Source: Pseudomonadota bacterium
GTDB lineage: Bacteria; Pseudomonadota; Alphaproteobacteria; Rhizobiales; Devosiaceae
Length of the DNA stretch: 7,277 nt
Assembly (NCBI GenBank): GCA_023433985.1
Contig: JAEYTN010000600.1
Location: 1 to 7,277, forward strand
Direction: 5' to 3'
Both the position numbers and the translations under genes were made by a program. The notes below the pieces were generated by a model. That model did not search any database. It saw nothing but the letters and a program-made list of their open reading frames with translations, and was not told the origin of the DNA. Shown piece by piece: positions 5,023-7,277 of this stretch (position 1 is its first letter; each line of letters starts with the position of its first letter).

Positions 5023-6570
5023 TCATTCACCCATGGCGTGGGCGCGTTCCTCCGCCGTCATCACCCGCGGGGCAGGACGGCGAAGCAGGAAGACCAATGG
5101 CAGCGACAGGAAGGTCAGGATCATCATCAGGTGGAAGTCGTCGAGGAAGGCTAGCATCGCCGCCTGCTGCGTGATCATGCCGTGGAGAGAGCCCACGATG
5201 TTCTCGAACCCGCCATAGGCTGCCGCAAGGTCGCGGATCGGGCCGGAGTCGAGGGTGATGCGCTCGGCGAGCTCGCCGTAGTTCACCACCTGCATCTGCG
5301 CCAGGATCATGGTCACGATGGAGATGCCGACGCCCTGTCCGACATTGCGGACGAGGCTGAACATCGAGGTCGCATCGACGCGGTACTTGGCGTTGATCGT
5401 GGCGAACGCCAGCGAGTTGAGCGGCACGAAGACGAAGCCCATGCCGATGCCCTGGAGAAAGCCCGACAGCAGGATCGGCCCCGAGCCCATGACGACATCG
5501 AACTCGGTCATCATGTAGAGCGAGTAGCCCATCAGGATGGTGCCGGCGATGACGAGGTAGCGCGGGTCGTACCTCGAGACGAGACGACCGACCACGATCA
5601 TCGACACCATGGTGCCGATACCGCGCGGACCCATCAGCAGGCCCGTCTCGATGACCGGAAACCCCATCAGGTTCTGCAGCATCGGCGGCAGCAGGGCGAG
5701 GCCCGAGAACAGCGTGATGCCGGTGAGCAGGATGAGGACGAGCCCGGTGACGAAGTTCCGGTCCTTGAACATCCCGAGGTCGAGGAACGGGTTGTTTGCC
5801 GTCAGGCAATGGACGACGAAGACCCAGAGCCCCGAGATCGACAGCAGCAGGTAAGCCCAGATTTCCGGCGAGTCGAACCAGCCCACGCCCTGGCCGCGGT
5901 CGAGCAGCATCTGCAGCGAGGCGACCGCGAGCGCCAGCATGCCGAAACCGAAGAAATCGAACTTGCGGATCTTGATCTGGCTGCGCGGCATCAGCGCGAA
6001 AAGCATCAGGAAGGCAACGATGCCCACCGGCAGGTTGACGAGGAAGACGGCGCGCCAGTTGAAGGTCTCGGTGAGCCAGCCGCCCAGCGTCGGCCCGATG
6101 ATCGGGCCGAACATGATGCCGGCGCCGAAGATCGCCATGGCCTGCCCGAGCTGTTCGCGCGGGTTGATGTCCATCATCGTCGCCTGGGCGAGCGGCACCA
6201 GCACGGCGCCGAACACGCCCTGCATGACGCGGAACACGACCATCTGCGGCAGGCTGGTGGCGATGCCGCACAGCAGCGACGCGCCGGTGAAGCCGACCAC
6301 GGCGATCAGCATCAGGTTGTGCCGCCCCAGCCGGTCGGAGAACCAGCCGGTAAGCGGCGTCGCGATGGCCGCGGCCACGATGTAGCTGGTGAGCACCCAG
6401 TTGATCTCGTCCTGCGAGGCGCCGAGGGAGGCGCGCATGTGCGGCAGGGCGACGTTGGCGATGGTGGTGTCGAGCACCTGCATGATGACGGCCACCATGA
6501 TGGCAAGCGTCAGCAGGCCTTTGTTCTTCACCTCCACCGTCGGCTTGGAGACGGCGGCAGCAGCGGCCAT
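5023..6570 (-). CDS. emrB: EmrB/QacA-type (DHA2) MFS drug exporter, 14 TM
   Basis: The 515-residue inner-membrane protein is a proton-driven drug exporter of the DHA2 major facilitator group, and its length fits 14 membrane helices. Visible motifs are LDTTIANVALP in TM1 (33-43, with Asp34, the motif D1 acid), motif A GWFSDRLGRHN (75-85) in the first cytoplasmic loop, motif B with RVMQG (114-118), and motif C GAGIMFGPIIGPTLGG (149-164), the hallmark of antiporters. TETFNWRAVFLVNLPVG (167-183) is also typical of EmrB relatives. A short cytoplasmic tail ends the protein. The gene begins 1 nt after the stop codon of the EmrA-type gene (TAAAATG), with AGGG about 10 nt upstream inside that gene, so the two are almost surely co-translated. 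Together they would form an envelope-spanning pump for lipophilic compounds, and an outer-membrane TolC-type partner must come from elsewhere. The symbol reflects family type, not proven orthology. Confidence 0.95.
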   Translation of the reverse strand: MAAAAAVSKPTVEVKNKGLLTLAIMVAVIMQVLDTTIANVALPHMRASLGASQDEINWVLTSYIVAAAIATPLTGWFSDRLGRHNLMLIAVVGFTGASLLCGIATSLPQMVVFRVMQGVFGAVLVPLAQATMMDINPREQLGQAMAIFGAGIMFGPIIGPTLGGWLTETFNWRAVFLVNLPVGIVAFLMLFALMPRSQIKIRKFDFFGFGMLALAVASLQMLLDRGQGVGWFDSPEIWAYLLLSISGLWVFVVHCLTANNPFLDLGMFKDRNFVTGLVLILLTGITLFSGLALLPPMLQNLMGFPVIETGLLMGPRGIGTMVSMIVVGRLVSRYDPRYLVIAGTILMGYSLYMMTEFDVVMGSGPILLSGFLQGIGMGFVFVPLNSLAFATINAKYRVDATSMFSLVRNVGQGVGISIVTMILAQMQVVNYGELAERITLDSGPIRDLAAAYGGFENIVGSLHGMITQQAAMLAFLDDFHLMMILTFLSLPLVFLLRRPAPRVMTAEERAHAMGE

Positions 6571-6571
6571 T

Positions 6572-7276
6572 TTAGTTCGCCCTGGTTTCCGGCACGGTGC
6601 CTTCCGGCTTGGTGTCGACGTTGACGACGGCGCTCATGCCGGCGCGGAGCAAAGCGAGTTCGGTGCCCTCGATGCGCACGTTGACCGGGATGCGCTGCGT
6701 GACCTTCACCCAGTTGCCGGTGGCGTTCTGGGCGGGGATCAGCGCGAACTCCGCGCCGGTGGCTGCGCCGATCGAGTCGACATGTCCTTCGAACTTGACG
6801 CCTGGGAAGGCGTCGACTGTCACTTCGGCCGGCATGCCGGTCCGGATGCCGACGAACTGGGTTTCCTTGAAGTTGGCTTCCACCCAGACGTCGCCCGTTT
6901 CGACCAGCGTCGCGATGGTCGAGCCCGTGTTGATGAACTGCCCGACGTTGAGGCTGCCGACCTGGCTGACGATGCCGTCGGCAGGGGCGAGCACGGTCGT
7001 CTTGTCGAGGTTGCGCTGCGCCACGTCGCGGGCGGCAAGGGCCGCGCGCACTGCGGGATGGTCGTCCGCCTTGACGTTCGGATCGCCGCCGAGTGCCGCG
7101 GTGGCGCTCGCCACGTCCTGCTCCTCGAGCGCGACGTTGGACTGCGCCTGCTGCAGCGCCAGCCGCGAATCGTCGAGCGCGGATTCGGCCGAAATGCCCT
7201 GCTTCTGCAGGTTGCTGGCGCGGTCCCATTCCTTCTGCCGAATCTCAAGCGTCGCCTTGGCAGCGTCGAGCTTGGC
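6572..7276 (-). CDS. emrA: EmrA/HlyD-type membrane fusion protein, 3' part (5' end outside window)
   Basis: The frame is open to the right edge and gives the last 234 residues of a periplasmic adaptor protein; E. coli EmrA has about 390, so some 150 N-terminal residues, including the membrane anchor, are missing. The visible part starts in the coiled-coil hairpin (1-95, with heptad-like AKLDAAKATLEIRQKEWDRA and ALQQAQSNVALEEQD). It returns through the second lipoyl half (LDKTTVLAPADGIVSQVG, 90-107, then VGQFINTGS) and enters the beta-barrel (WVEANFKETQ, 131-140). AQNATGNWVKVTQRIPV (182-198) is a strong EmrA signature. The adaptor would link the EmrB-type pump to an outer-membrane channel. The GTG at 7114 is an internal valine codon, not a start. 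The stop codon lies 1 nt before the pump gene, defining an emrAB-like operon that continues into two regulator genes. Confidence 0.94.
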   Translation of the reverse strand, partial: AKLDAAKATLEIRQKEWDRASNLQKQGISAESALDDSRLALQQAQSNVALEEQDVASATAALGGDPNVKADDHPAVRAALAARDVAQRNLDKTTVLAPADGIVSQVGSLNVGQFINTGSTIATLVETGDVWVEANFKETQFVGIRTGMPAEVTVDAFPGVKFEGHVDSIGAATGAEFALIPAQNATGNWVKVTQRIPVNVRIEGTELALLRAGMSAVVNVDTKPEGTVPETRAN

Positions 7277-7277
7277 A

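Noticed and set aside
5182..6624. 480-codon plus-strand open frame opposite the EmrB-type gene
   Set aside because: The composition is extreme (Arg, Asp, Glu, His, Gln) with no hydrophobic core. It is the antisense shadow of a strongly recognised 14-TM transporter.

Overview
This 7.3-kb window is GC-rich bacterial DNA with dense coding. Codon use, a CspA-type cold-shock protein, a short-form NDH-2 and an EmrAB-type operon point to an alphaproteobacterium, perhaps of the Rhizobiales/Rhodospirillales kind. That placement is an inference from protein style; no rRNA or other marker is present.

Left part, plus strand (1-2552). The window opens inside an EamA/DMT-family membrane transporter (only the last 197 codons are present). 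Next is a 462-residue protein with the M24 (creatinase/Xaa-Pro peptidase) fold, in which both metal-binding aspartates appear to be replaced. A small cold-shock protein gene follows, with a leader of up to 187 nt containing two overlapping, mutually exclusive inverted repeats. It closes with a clear Rho-independent terminator.

Right part, minus strand (7277-2553). Read in the direction of transcription, this starts with an apparent efflux operon: the 3' part of an EmrA/HlyD-type membrane fusion protein, 1 nt, an EmrB-type 14-TM MFS drug transporter, 54 nt, a TetR-family repressor, a 20-bp overlap, and an HxlR-family winged-helix regulator. After a 210-nt intergenic stretch rich in inverted repeats comes a type II NADH dehydrogenase (NDH-2), convergent with the cold-shock gene.

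Functionally, EmrA plus EmrB would carry lipophilic compounds across the envelope; no outer-membrane channel gene is present here. The two downstream regulators probably set expression of the pump. NDH-2 feeds electrons from NADH to quinone at the inner face of the membrane and probably has its own promoter. Nothing mobile, no CRISPR array, no tRNA and no rRNA was seen. The gene families are ordinary. The points worth a second look are the degenerate M24 active site, the cold-shock leader, the overlapping TetR/HxlR pair and the dyad over the putative NDH-2 promoter.
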